In this document: positions 18,012 through 27,731 of the stretch, piece after piece
Position numbering within the stretch: position 1 is the stretch's first letter
How the letters are laid out: every line of letters begins with the position of its first letter
NCBI RefSeq assembly: GCF_003937945.1
Contig: NZ_RSEC01000036.1
Coordinates: forward strand, 62,001 to 126,000
Direction of reading: 5' to 3'
Source of the DNA: Amycolatopsis eburnea
GTDB lineage: Bacteria; Actinomycetota; Actinomycetes; Mycobacteriales; Pseudonocardiaceae
Length of the DNA stretch: 64,000 nucleotides
Notes under the pieces: model-generated
The model's database searches: none
Told to the model about the DNA's origin: nothing
The model's input: the letters and a program-made list of their open reading frames with translations, nothing else
Translations under genes and position numbers: made by a program

Positions 18012-18636
18012 CACGCAGACGGCGGGATCCTCCGCGCTCGCGGACACCCGCAGCCGTCAGACGGCGACCAGAGTGGCCGATGACGTGCTGCTCGACGCCG
18101 CGCGCTCGTGCGTGCTGGCCGTCGGTGTGCGCCGCACCACACTCGCCGAAATCGCCCGCACCGCCCGCGTCAGCCGGATGACGGTCTACCGCCGCTTCCC
18201 CGACGTCCGCAGCGTGCTCGCGGCGCTGATGACCCGTGAGTTCAGCGGGCTGCTGCAGACCGCGAGCGAGCGCGGCGCCGACGCCGCGAACAGCCGCGAG
18301 CGGCTCGTGATCATCGCTTCGGCCGGCGTCCGCGCGCTGTCGGCCGACCCGCTGTTCCGCACGCTGCTCGACGTCGACCCCGAGCTCGTGCTGCCCTACA
18401 TCGTGGAACGGCTGGGCGCGACCCAGAAGTTCGCCGAGCAGGCGCTGCACCTGCTCCTGGCGGCCGGCCACGACGACGGCTCGATCCGGCGCGCCCCGGT
18501 CGCGGCGCAGTCGCGGGCGGTGCTGCTCGTGGTCCAGTCGTTCGCGTTCTCGCTGCGGCCGGCCACCGCGGACGTCGACGAAGCCGCGCTGCTGGCGGAG
18601 TTCACGCACGTGCTCGACGCGGCGCTGAAGCCGTGA
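17992..18636 (+). CDS. TetR-family regulator of the flavoprotein-glpD cluster
   Basis: A 214-residue regulator. The N-terminal HTH runs from about residue 28 (VADDVLLDAARSCVLAVGVRRTTLAEIARTA) with recognition helix SRMTVYRRFPDVRSV. Position between a divergent flavoprotein and glpD matches Rv2250c in M. tuberculosis. ATG 17992 is preferred because of the upstream TACAGT hexamer and leaderless geometry; GTG 18073 would give a shorter protein starting nearer the HTH. The stop overlaps the glpD GTG by 4 nt, so regulator and dehydrogenase are co-translated. Confidence 0.87.
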   Translation: MDVKRHTTQTAGSSALADTRSRQTATRVADDVLLDAARSCVLAVGVRRTTLAEIARTARVSRMTVYRRFPDVRSVLAALMTREFSGLLQTASERGADAANSRERLVIIASAGVRALSADPLFRTLLDVDPELVLPYIVERLGATQKFAEQALHLLLAAGHDDGSIRRAPVAAQSRAVLLVVQSFAFSLRPATADVDEAALLAEFTHVLDAALKP

Positions 18637-20174
18637 CGTCCGGCTCCCTCAACGCGCGGCGCCGCGACCGCGAGCTCACCGAGCTGGCCGCGGGCGAGCG
18701 CGTCGACGTCGTCGTGGTCGGCGGCGGCGTCACCGGCACGGGCATCGCGCTGGACGCGGCTTCCCGCGGGCTGTCGGTGGCGCTGGTGGAGGCGCACGAC
18801 CTCGCGTTCGGGACCTCACGCTGGTCGTCGAAGCTCGTGCACGGCGGCCTGCGCTACCTCGCGCACGGCGAGCTGGGCCTGGCGCACGAAAGCGCGGTCG
18901 AGCGGGGCATCATGATGACGCGGACCGCGCCGCACCTGACGCGCGCGATGCCGCAGCTGTTCCCGTTGTACCCCAGCACTTCCCGGGCCCAGCAGGCAAT
19001 CGTGGCGGCGGGGCTCCGCGCGGGCGACGTGCTCCGCCGGGCGGCGCGGACACCGTCGTCGGTGCTGCCGCGGCCGCGGTCGGTCCCGCCCGCCGAAGCG
19101 CTGGCGCTGGCGCCCGGCCTTTCCCCGCACGGCTTGCGCGGCGGCCTCCTGGCCTACGACGGCGCGCTGGTCGACGACGCCCGGCTGGTGGTTTCCCTGG
19201 CCCGCACGGCCGCGTCGTTCGGCGCGCGCATCCTGACGCGTCTCTCGGCCTCCTCGCTTTCGGCGGACCGCGTCTCGGTCGTCGACGGCGTTTCGGGCGA
19301 CGCGTTCGACCTCCACGCGCGCCAGGTGATCAACGCGACGGGCGTGTGGGCGGGCACCCTGACCGGCTCGGTCCGCCTGCGGCCGTCCCTCGGCTCGCAC
19401 CTCGTGCTCGCGCCGGGGACGGTGCCGATGGGCACGACGTCGGTCAACATCGGCGTGCCCGGCGAGACCAACCGGTTCGTCTTCCTGCTGCCCCAGCCGG
19501 ACGGCCGGGTCTACTTGGGACTCACGGACGAGCCGGTCACGGGCGCGATCCCCGACGTGCCACCGGTGCCCGAGTCCGATGTGGACTTCCTGCTGTCGCT
19601 GGCTTCCTCGGTGCTGGAGCGCCCGCTGACCCGCGCCGACGTCGCGGGTTCCTACGCGGGGTTGCGCCCGCTGGTCGAAGGCAGCGGCGGCCGGTCGGCC
19701 GACCTGTCCCGCAAGCACGCGGTGCTGGCCGGTTCCGACGGGCTGCTGACCGTGGTCGGCGGCAAGCTGACCACCTACCGGCGGATGGCGGAGGACGCCG
19801 TCGACGCGGCGATCCGCCTGGCCGGGCTCGCCGTCACGCCGTGCCGGACCGCCCGGTTGCCGTTGCTGGGCGCCGCACCCCGCGCCGAACTGTCCCTTGT
19901 GGACGCTCCGGCGCGCTTGGTGGCCCGGTACGGCACCGAGGCCCCGCGCGTGGCGGCGCTGGGCGAACTGGACGCCGAGTTCGCGGCCCCGGTCGCCCCC
20001 GGCACCGAGATCACGGCGGCGGAAGTCGTGTGGGCGGTCCGCAACGAGGGCGCGCTGGACGTCTCGGACGTGCTGGAGCGCCGCACGCGGCTGGCGCTGG
20101 TCCCGGCGGACGCCGAAGCCGCGCGGGCCAGGGTCGCCGAACTCGTCGACAAGTCGCTGGCCGGGCTCGCCTGA
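18633..20174 (+). CDS. glpD: Aerobic glycerol-3-phosphate dehydrogenase
   Basis: Oxidises sn-glycerol 3-phosphate to dihydroxyacetone phosphate at the membrane with FAD and passes electrons to quinone. The 513-residue protein has the dinucleotide motif VVVVGGGVTGTGIALDAASRG near residue 25, the GlpD signature GTSRWSSKLVHGGLRYL near residues 64-80, GSYAGLRPLV and the FAD-contacting VGGKLTTYRRMAEDAVD. The GTG at 18633 overlaps the TetR stop (GTGA). With the flavoprotein across the divergent promoter it forms a probable glycerolipid-linked unit. Confidence 0.93.
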   Translation: MTSGSLNARRRDRELTELAAGERVDVVVVGGGVTGTGIALDAASRGLSVALVEAHDLAFGTSRWSSKLVHGGLRYLAHGELGLAHESAVERGIMMTRTAPHLTRAMPQLFPLYPSTSRAQQAIVAAGLRAGDVLRRAARTPSSVLPRPRSVPPAEALALAPGLSPHGLRGGLLAYDGALVDDARLVVSLARTAASFGARILTRLSASSLSADRVSVVDGVSGDAFDLHARQVINATGVWAGTLTGSVRLRPSLGSHLVLAPGTVPMGTTSVNIGVPGETNRFVFLLPQPDGRVYLGLTDEPVTGAIPDVPPVPESDVDFLLSLASSVLERPLTRADVAGSYAGLRPLVEGSGGRSADLSRKHAVLAGSDGLLTVVGGKLTTYRRMAEDAVDAAIRLAGLAVTPCRTARLPLLGAAPRAELSLVDAPARLVARYGTEAPRVAALGELDAEFAAPVAPGTEITAAEVVWAVRNEGALDVSDVLERRTRLALVPADAEAARARVAELVDKSLAGLA

Positions 20175-20223
20175 GCGCGGTGACCACGGCCATCCGACGA
20201 GCTTGCCGGGCGTTCACGTGGCC

Positions 20224-20229
20224 TAGGGT
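20224..20229 (+). promoter_or_regulatory. -10-like hexamer for a leaderless ABC transporter transcript
   Basis: TAGGGT ends six nt before the ATG at 20236, the spacing seen at other leaderless starts in this window. No strong -35 is obvious. Confidence 0.45.
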
Positions 20230-20235
20230 GAGGAC

Positions 20236-21147
20236 ATGACCGAGGGGACGCTCGAGATCGACGGGATCTCCAAGCGCTACGGCACGAAGGTCGCGCTGGA
20301 CGGCGTCTCGTTCGACGTCCGCGCCGGGGAGCTGTTCGGCTTCGTCGGCAGCAACGGCGCCGGGAAGACCACGACGATGCGGATCGCGCTGGGCGTGCTC
20401 GCCGCCGACGGCGGGGAAGTCCGCTTCGGCGGGCAGCCGGTCACGCACGAGACCCGCACGCACATCGGCTACATGCCCGAGGAACGCGGCCTGTACCCGA
20501 AGATGAAGGTGCTGGACCAGCTCGTCTACCTCGCCGAGCTGCACGGCCTGAGCACGAACGAGGCCCACCGCAACGCCGAGGACTGGATCGGCAGGCTCGG
20601 GCTGGCCGGGCGCCGCAAGGACGAGGTGCAGAAGCTCAGCCTCGGCAACCAGCAGCGCGTCCAGCTGGCCGCCGCGCTGGTGCACGACCCGGCCGTGCTC
20701 GTGCTGGACGAGCCCTTCTCCGGCCTCGACCCGCTCGCCGTCGACGTGATGAGCGGGGTGCTGCGGGAAAAGGCCGCCGCCGGGGTGCCCGTGGTGTTCT
20801 CCAGCCACCAGCTCGACCTCGTCGAGCGGCTCTGCGACCGGGTCGGGATCATCCGCGGGGGCCGGATGGTCGCCGTCGGCACGGTCGGCGAGCTGACCGC
20901 GGGCGCGAGCAGCAAGCTCGTCGTCACCGCGCCGGCCGCGCGGCCCGGCTGGGCCGGTGGCCTGCCCGGGGTCCGCGTCGTCGAGGACCGCGGCGCCACC
21001 ACCGTGCTCGACCTCGACCCGGGTGCCGACGACCAGGCCGTGCTCGCCGCGGCGCTGAGCACCGGGCCGGTCACCGAGTTCAGCCGCCGTCGCCGGTCGC
21101 TGACCGAGCTCTTCCGCGACGCGGTGTCCGACGAGGGAGAACGATGA
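20236..21147 (+). CDS. ABC exporter ATP-binding protein, NatA-like
   Basis: A 303-residue nucleotide-binding subunit energising the permease encoded next. The Walker A motif GSNGAGKTT is at residues 38-46, the Walker B region is VLVLDEPFSGLD, and the signature is LSLGNQQR instead of the usual LSGGQ, as is common in NatA/YhaQ-type proteins. A 70-residue C-terminal extension follows the ATPase core. The stop overlaps the next start by 4 nt. The substrate is unknown; relatives export sodium, drugs or lipids. Confidence 0.92.
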   Translation: MTEGTLEIDGISKRYGTKVALDGVSFDVRAGELFGFVGSNGAGKTTTMRIALGVLAADGGEVRFGGQPVTHETRTHIGYMPEERGLYPKMKVLDQLVYLAELHGLSTNEAHRNAEDWIGRLGLAGRRKDEVQKLSLGNQQRVQLAAALVHDPAVLVLDEPFSGLDPLAVDVMSGVLREKAAAGVPVVFSSHQLDLVERLCDRVGIIRGGRMVAVGTVGELTAGASSKLVVTAPAARPGWAGGLPGVRVVEDRGATTVLDLDPGADDQAVLAAALSTGPVTEFSRRRRSLTELFRDAVSDEGER

Positions 21148-22334
21148 AGAAGCTGACCGGACGGCGGGCGGTCTGGCTCGTGCTGAAGCGCGAGCTGAAC
21201 ACGCGGCTGCGCACGCGGTCGTTCGTGATCGGCACCGCGGTGCTGCTGGTGCTGCTGCTCGGCTACGTCGGCTTCCAGACCGCGCTGGCCGGCTCGTCGG
21301 ACAAGAGCAAGGTGGGGCTGACCGGGCAGGCGACCGGGATCGCCAAGCAGCTGCAGGTCGCCGCCGCGCAGTCCGGCCGCCAGGTCGAGACCGTCACCGT
21401 CACCGACCCCGCCGAAGGCCGCAAGCAGGTCGAAGACGGCGACCTCGACGCGCTCGTCTCGGGTAGCGCGGCGAAGCTGACCGCGACTTACAAGTCCGCT
21501 TTGGACGATCAGCTGCGCCGGGTGCTCGACCAGGTCGCCCAGCAGCAGGTGCTCGACGGCGTCCTGTCGTCCGCGCAGCTCGAACCGGCCGACGTGATGG
21601 CGCAGGTCAACAGCACCCACGTGCAGGACGAAGCGCTCTCACCCGAACCGGCGGACCACACGCAGCGGCTGGTGCTCGGCCTGGTCGTCGCGTTCCTGCT
21701 CTACCTGAGCATCATCACCTACGGGATGATGGTCGCCCAGGGCGTGGTCGAGGAGAAGTCGAGCCGGGTCGTGGAGCTCCTGCTCGCCAGCGTCCGGCCG
21801 TGGCAGCTGTTGCTGGGCAAGGTGATCGGCATCGGCCTGGTCGGCCTGACCCAGCTGGTGATCCTCGGCGCGGCGGGCCTGCTGGCGGCGACGGCGACCG
21901 GCGTGTTCACCCTGTCCGGCTTCGCGACCGGCGCGGTGCTGTGGGGCCTGCTCTGGTACCTGCTCGGTTTCCTGTTGTACGCCACCGTTTACGGCGCGCT
22001 CGGCTCGCTCGTGTCCCGGCAGGAGGACACGCAGTCGGTCGTCGGGCCGCTGAACATCATCCTGGTCGTCGGGTTCGTCGCGGGCATCAACCTGCTGCTG
22101 CAGGACCCCTCGGGCACGGCGGCGAAGGTCGTCTCGCTGATCCCGCTGCTGTCCCCGATCCTGATGCCGGCCCGCATCTCGACGGGCGCGGCGGCCGGCT
22201 GGGAGATCGGGCTGTCGCTGGCTTCGACGCTGGCGCTCGTCGCGCTGCTGACGTGGGTGGGCGGGAAGATCTACGGCAACAGCGTGTTGCGGATCGGCAG
22301 CCGCATCAAGCTGTCGGAGGCCCTGCGTGGCTGA
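21144..22334 (+). CDS. ABC-2 exporter permease, NatB-like
   Basis: A 396-residue membrane protein with one N-terminal transmembrane helix (residues 27-47), a large extracytoplasmic domain of about 130 residues, and a C-terminal block of five or six helices including the MMVAQGVVEEKSSRVVELLLASVRPWQLL coupling segment in spaced form. This matches the NatB/YhaP architecture. It pairs with the upstream ATPase through an ATGA overlap. The following acetyltransferase start overlaps its last codons by 8 nt. Confidence 0.9.
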   Translation: MKKLTGRRAVWLVLKRELNTRLRTRSFVIGTAVLLVLLLGYVGFQTALAGSSDKSKVGLTGQATGIAKQLQVAAAQSGRQVETVTVTDPAEGRKQVEDGDLDALVSGSAAKLTATYKSALDDQLRRVLDQVAQQQVLDGVLSSAQLEPADVMAQVNSTHVQDEALSPEPADHTQRLVLGLVVAFLLYLSIITYGMMVAQGVVEEKSSRVVELLLASVRPWQLLLGKVIGIGLVGLTQLVILGAAGLLAATATGVFTLSGFATGAVLWGLLWYLLGFLLYATVYGALGSLVSRQEDTQSVVGPLNIILVVGFVAGINLLLQDPSGTAAKVVSLIPLLSPILMPARISTGAAAGWEIGLSLASTLALVALLTWVGGKIYGNSVLRIGSRIKLSEALRG

Positions 22335-22815
22335 CGTGCGGACGGCCGGGCCGGCCGACGTGACGGCGATCGTCCGGTTCGGCGAGGCGCACATCCGGCC
22401 GCACTACACGCCGTTGATCGGCGCGGCGGCCGCGGACGCACAGGTCCGCGACTGGTGGAACGAAGCGCACCTCGCCGCGGCCGTGGCCGCCGGGCGCGTG
22501 GTCGTCGCCGAGGACGACGGCGGGCTCGTGGGCGTCGGGCAGCGTGGCCACGACGGGACCGACCCCGTGGTCTACAAGCTCTACGTCCATCCCGAGCGCC
22601 GCGGCCGCGGACTCGGTCCGCGCTTGCTCGACGCCCTGATCGGGCAGCTTCCCGCCGGGGCCACGCGGCTCTGCATCGAACACTTCGCGGCCAACGAGCG
22701 GGCCGGCGCCTTCTACGAGCGCGAAGGCTTCACCGTGGACCGGATCGAACCGAGCCCCACCGGCGATCCCCGGCTCGCCGTCGTGTGGCGCGCCCGCCCG
22801 CTGACGTCGTCGTGA
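22327..22815 (+). CDS. GNAT-family N-acetyltransferase
   Basis: A 162-residue single GNAT domain. The acetyl-CoA pyrophosphate loop appears as VHPERRGRGLGPRLLDAL near residues 86-103, and the late GNAT motif is ERAGAFYEREGF. The GTG at 22327 overlaps the permease gene, so it belongs to the same operon, but a functional link to transport is unproven. The stop codon (22813-22815) lies inside the left terminal repeat of the 343-bp inverted-repeat element. Confidence 0.85.
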   Translation: MADVRTAGPADVTAIVRFGEAHIRPHYTPLIGAAAADAQVRDWWNEAHLAAAVAAGRVVVAEDDGGLVGVGQRGHDGTDPVVYKLYVHPERRGRGLGPRLLDALIGQLPAGATRLCIEHFAANERAGAFYEREGFTVDRIEPSPTGDPRLAVVWRARPLTSS

Positions 22816-23150
22816 GTGTTCAGGGCGGTTCTGGCGAACGTTCTTTTGCCGACCTACGGTGTCAGCCGGGGCAGGACCAGCCAACTCACCGCCCGCAGCG
22901 GCCAACTCACGAACCGGAACGGCCAACTCGCCGGCGTGTGGGTGAGTTGGCCGCCGGGCGCGTGGTCTCCGGTGTTGCTGCTGGCGGCGGGGGAGGCCAG
23001 TGTGCCGGGTCCGGATGCACCCAATGTGGCGTTCGGTGCGTCGGACGCAACCAACGCCACATTGGGTGCATTCCCCGGCGACCGCAGGCGCCTTCGCGCC
23101 GTAGGTAACCAAGTGACGGTTGACTCTAGCCGCCCTGAACACTCACGACG
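22808..23150. repeat. 343-bp inverted-repeat element with nested hairpins
   Basis: Perfect 21-nt terminal inverted repeats (22808-22828 and 23130-23150) contain the stop codons of both convergent neighbours. A second matching pair, CCTACGG/CCGTAGG (22853-22859 and 23099-23105), lies exactly 25 nt inward on both sides, so the arms once extended to about 52 bp. Inside are three direct copies of CCAACTC at 22881, 22902 and 22923 (21-nt period), one inverted copy (GTGAGTTGG, 22942-22950), and a family A hairpin at 23016-23070. No protein-coding capacity is seen. It could be a non-autonomous mobile element or a large bidirectional terminator. Confidence 0.75.
23016..23070. repeat. Family A palindromic repeat inside the 343-bp element
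   Basis: Arms 23016-23033 and 23053-23070 are perfect 18-nt reverse complements. The core matches the repeat at 1610-1702, with GGCCTT/AAGGCC there replaced by GGCGTT/AACGCC here, so base pairing is preserved. Confidence 0.8.
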
Positions 23151-24489
23151 TGATCTTCCCGTACCGCTCCAGGGAAACCTGCCGCTCGTGCGCGTGGTCG
23201 GCCATCGGCTCCGGGTACTCCTTCGGCCGTTCCTTCAGCTTGTGCACCGCTTTCCCGCCGACCGAGCGCAGCTCCGGCACGTACTTCCGGACGTAGTCGC
23301 CGTTCGGGTCGAACTTCTCGCCCTGCGTCGTCGGGTTGAAGATCCGGAAGTACGGTGCCGCGTCGGTGCCGCAGCCCGCGACCCACTGCCAGTTCAACTG
23401 GTTCGACGCCAGGTCGCCGTCCACGAGGTGCTTCATGAAGTGGCGGGCACCGAGCCACCACGGCAGGTGCAGGTCCTTCACCAGGAAGCTCGCGACGACC
23501 ATCCGCACCCGGTTGTGCATCCAGCCCTCGGCCAGCAGCTGCCGCATTCCCGCGTCGACGATCGGGTAGCCGGTCCGGCCCGCGCACCACCGCTCGAACG
23601 CCTCGGGGTCGTCGTCGTGCCGCATCCCGTCGAACCGCTTGTCGTAGTTCTTCCGCGCGGTCTCCGGGCGGTGCCACAGGACATCGGCGTGGAACTCGCG
23701 CCAGCAGATCTCGCTGCGCAACGACTTCGCGCCGACGCGGTCGTCGCCCGCCAGGTCCGCCAGGATGGTCCGCGGGTGGATGTTCCCCCAGCGCAGGTAC
23801 GGCGAAAGCCGCGTGGTGCCTTCGCGGTCCGGGCGGTCGCGGTCCTCGTCGTAGGTTTCGATGCCGTCGTCGAGGAACGCGTGCCAGACGTCGAGCGCGG
23901 CCTGTTCACCCGGCTCGGGCAGGGTCGCGGAAACCTGGGGCGCACGAGGGATCTTCAGCGATTTCGGCGGTTCCACCCAGTCCACAAGGGACGGTCCGGT
24001 GTCCGCGGGCGAGTGCCAGCCGCGTGCGGTCCACGCGCGGTGGAACGGCGTGAAGACGCGGTACGGGTCGCCGTCCGGCTTGGTCACCCGCCCGGGCGTC
24101 ACCGCGTACGGCGAGCCGGTCTCGACCCAGTCGATGTTGTGCTCCGCCAACGCCTTCGCCACGGAGGCGTCCCGGCGGCGGCCGTACGGACCGGTGTCGG
24201 CGCTGACGTGCACCGCGGCCGCGCCGATCTTCTTCGCGGCGCGGACCACCTCCACGGCCGGGTCGCCGCGCACGAGCATCAGCCGTCCGCCGAGCTGCTC
24301 GTCCAGCTTTTCGAGGCACCCGTACAGGAAGGCCTCGCGCGGGGCGCCGCCGGGCTTGAGCAAGGCCTCGTCGAGGACGTACAGCGCGAGCACGTGCTTG
24401 CTGTGCTTCGAGGCTTCGAGCAGGGCCGCGTGGTCACCCAGCCGCAGGTCGCGGCGGAACCACAGGACGACGGGTGCTTCTCTGGTCAC
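23143..24489 (-). CDS. phr: Deoxyribodipyrimidine photolyase
   Basis: Repairs cyclobutane pyrimidine dimers with blue light. The 448-residue protein has the N-terminal antenna-domain motif VLWFRRDLRLGDHAAL and the C-terminal FAD domain with SPYLRWGNIHPR, TGYPIVDAGMRQL, GWMHNRVRM and NQLNWQWVAGCG, including the electron-transfer tryptophans. The GTG at 24489 is preferred to a TTG nine nt upstream because TATCGT lies eight nt before it. Its terminal codons ACG TCG TGA are part of the right terminal repeat of the 343-bp element, mirrored at the end of the facing acetyltransferase. Confidence 0.92.
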   Translation of the reverse strand: MTREAPVVLWFRRDLRLGDHAALLEASKHSKHVLALYVLDEALLKPGGAPREAFLYGCLEKLDEQLGGRLMLVRGDPAVEVVRAAKKIGAAAVHVSADTGPYGRRRDASVAKALAEHNIDWVETGSPYAVTPGRVTKPDGDPYRVFTPFHRAWTARGWHSPADTGPSLVDWVEPPKSLKIPRAPQVSATLPEPGEQAALDVWHAFLDDGIETYDEDRDRPDREGTTRLSPYLRWGNIHPRTILADLAGDDRVGAKSLRSEICWREFHADVLWHRPETARKNYDKRFDGMRHDDDPEAFERWCAGRTGYPIVDAGMRQLLAEGWMHNRVRMVVASFLVKDLHLPWWLGARHFMKHLVDGDLASNQLNWQWVAGCGTDAAPYFRIFNPTTQGEKFDPNGDYVRKYVPELRSVGGKAVHKLKERPKEYPEPMADHAHERQVSLERYGKITS

Positions 24490-24505
24490 GCGGCCCAACG
24501 ATAAG

Positions 24506-24535
24506 CGCCCCGCCGTGCGGGTGCACGACGGGGCG
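24506..24535. terminator. Hairpin terminator after citrate synthase
   Basis: Arms 24506-24518 and 24523-24535 pair over 13 bp with one mismatch. It lies 18 nt past the gltA stop on the minus strand and directly before the photolyase promoter. Confidence 0.65.
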
Positions 24536-24552
24536 GTTACCGGGGTGAGCCG

Positions 24553-25869
<1,317 letters not shown>

Positions 25870-26066
25870 GCAAGTCCCTCTCACGTTCGGCACGGAGCGG
25901 CGGCGCCTGTACGTTCCACAGGTAGCCACGTGTTCACGCGAGGAAACACTGGCGCCTCGCTGCACACCGCCCCGCTGGGGTATGAAGAATGCCCCTCTAC
26001 GCTAGTCGAGGAACTGGTGTTCGCGCAGCGGTGGCGTTGCTCCTGGGGGCCCCTTTGGGACCAGGT

Positions 26067-27008
26067 TCACACGCTCGACGCCATATCCGCGGAAGTCGGC
26101 GGCTCGGCGCCGCTGCGGGACACCGTGATCGACGCCGCTTTCGCCGCGAAAGCGAGGGCCTCGCGCCACGCGTCCGCGTCGAGGGAAGCCAGGTCGGTGA
26201 CGTCGCGGGTGTGCAGCCAGGCCAGCAGCGCGCCCTGCACGGTGTCGCCGGCGCCGATCGTGTCGACCACCTCGACCTTCCGCGACGGCACGTGGGCCAG
26301 CTCACCTGCGGCGGTGATCACCGCGAGCCCCTCGGCGCCCCGGGTGAGCACCACGGCGTCCACACCGGACTCGACCCACGTCTTCGCGGCCGCGAGCGGG
26401 TCGGCGCCGCCGGTCAGCCACGCGGCGTCGTCGTCGGAGATCTTGAGCAGCCGGACGTCCGGCAGCCAGGACGCGAACCGGGCGCGGTAGGCCGCCGGGT
26501 CGGTGATCAGCGCCTCGCGGATGTTCGGGTCGAGGACCGTCAGCACGCCGCGCGCGGCTTCGCGCCGCAGCATCGCCTCGTACGCCGAAGCGCCGGGCTC
26601 GAGGACCATGCCGAGGGTGCCGAGGGAGAGCGCGGTCACGTCGTCCGGAAGCGGTCCCGGGTCGGCGACGAGCCGGTCCGCCGTGCCCTCGACGTAGAAC
26701 GTGTAGCGCGCGGCGCCCTTCGCGTCGAGCGCGACGACGGCGAGCGTCGTCGGCTCGTCCCCGCGCTGCAGCAGCGACGTGTCGACCCCGGAAGCGTGCA
26801 GCCGCTCGACCATCGCGTCGCCGAAGCGGTCGGTCGACACGCGGGACAGGAACGCCGCCGGCACGCCGAGCCGCCCGGCCGCGAGGGCGACGTTGTACGG
26901 ACCACCGCCCAGCCGGGGCAGCAGCGCGCGCAGCCCACCGTCCACAGTGGAATCCAGGGGGTCGCCGGGAACCAGGTCGACCAGAGCTTCTCCGCCTACG
27001 ACGATCAC
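26067..27008 (-). CDS. PfkB-family carbohydrate kinase (fructokinase-like)
   Basis: Phosphorylates a sugar such as fructose using ATP. The 313-residue protein has the PfkB N-terminal signature around LGGGPYNVALAAGRLG and the C-terminal DTIGAGDTVQGALLAWL with the catalytic aspartate and anion hole. The GTG start at 27008 has no Shine-Dalgarno, but a TAAACT hexamer lies six nt upstream, consistent with a leaderless message. It is separated from the upstream TetR gene by 40 bp and may not be co-transcribed. The exact sugar is unknown. Confidence 0.88.
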   Translation of the reverse strand: MIVVGGEALVDLVPGDPLDSTVDGGLRALLPRLGGGPYNVALAAGRLGVPAAFLSRVSTDRFGDAMVERLHASGVDTSLLQRGDEPTTLAVVALDAKGAARYTFYVEGTADRLVADPGPLPDDVTALSLGTLGMVLEPGASAYEAMLRREAARGVLTVLDPNIREALITDPAAYRARFASWLPDVRLLKISDDDAAWLTGGADPLAAAKTWVESGVDAVVLTRGAEGLAVITAAGELAHVPSRKVEVVDTIGAGDTVQGALLAWLHTRDVTDLASLDADAWREALAFAAKAASITVSRSGAEPPTSADMASSV

Positions 27009-27014
27009 GCGGGG

Positions 27015-27020
27015 AGTTTA
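27015..27020 (-). promoter_or_regulatory. -10-like hexamer for leaderless PfkB transcript
   Basis: On the minus strand this reads TAAACT, six nt before the GTG start. Confidence 0.45.
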
Positions 27021-27048
27021 TCCATTGCGGGCTGACAATTCCTGTCCG

Positions 27049-27630
27049 CTATTTGTTCAGCCCGCCGAGCAGCAACTCACCCAGAGCGGTGAACGCTTCG
27101 GCGTCGGAAACTTCGGTGCGCTGCCGGAGCACGCCGGTCTGGATGCCCTCGATGATCAGCCCGGTCATCTCGGCCACCAGCCGGGCGTGGACGTCCCGGA
27201 ACACCCCGTCGGCGACGCCCTTGTCGATGAACCGCCGGAGCCGCTGGGCCGCGAACCGGCTGTTGACCTGGTAGGCCTCGCGCGCCGGCCCGAACTCGGC
27301 GAGGTCGCGCATGAACGCCGCCGACGCCCGGTTCAGGTGCTCGGCGACGCCGGCCAGGTACTCCCCGATGAGCTTGCGGGCGTCGTCGATCCCGGCGATG
27401 CGCTCCTCGATCCGCTCCGCGGCACCCCGGAAGAAGTGCGTGACGACCTTGACGGCGAGCTGCTCCTTGCTGGGCGCGAGGGCGTAGAGCGTCGACTTCG
27501 AGCAGCGCAGGCGCCCGGCGAGGTCGTCGAGGGTGAAGGCGACGAAGCCCTCGGCGAGGAAGAGCGCCTCCAGGTCGGCGAGCAGGGCGCGCTGACGCGC
27601 GGTCGGCCGTCGGCGGGGTTCGGGGCGCAT
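27049..27630 (-). CDS. TetR-family regulator divergent from acyl-CoA dehydrogenase
   Basis: A 193-residue regulator with HTH around residues 12-60 ([18 protein letters not shown], recognition helix [15 protein letters not shown]). The ligand domain resembles acyl-CoA-responsive members but is not diagnostic. The ATG at 27630 follows GGAGATAG. It diverges from an acyl-CoA dehydrogenase gene across 101 bp containing a perfect palindrome at 27699-27714, which makes it the probable repressor of that gene. Confidence 0.88.
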   Translation of the reverse strand: MRPEPRRRPTARQRALLADLEALFLAEGFVAFTLDDLAGRLRCSKSTLYALAPSKEQLAVKVVTHFFRGAAERIEERIAGIDDARKLIGEYLAGVAEHLNRASAAFMRDLAEFGPAREAYQVNSRFAAQRLRRFIDKGVADGVFRDVHARLVAEMTGLIIEGIQTGVLRQRTEVSDAEAFTALGELLLGGLNK

Positions 27631-27698
27631 CGGCTCACTATCTCCTACGTCTTCCGGCCACCCCAGGCCTGTCGTACTGTACTCTGATCGAGCCCACA

Positions 27699-27714
27699 GT
27701 ACTGTTTTCAGTAC
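27699..27714. promoter_or_regulatory. Palindromic operator candidate for the acyl-CoA dehydrogenase
   Basis: GTACTG-TTTT-CAGTAC is a perfect 6-4-6 repeat 17 bp before the start codon. Further GTACT half-sites occur at 27674-27682 and 27696-27705, suggesting cooperative binding. Confidence 0.6.
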
Positions 27715-27731
27715 CGCTTTGGAGGACGACG

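Noticed and set aside
22881..22950. Three evenly spaced CCAACTC repeats as a mini CRISPR array
   Set aside because: Repeats are only 7-11 nt with 21-nt period, no unique spacers of normal length, one copy is inverted and no cas genes are present; they belong to the inverted-repeat element.
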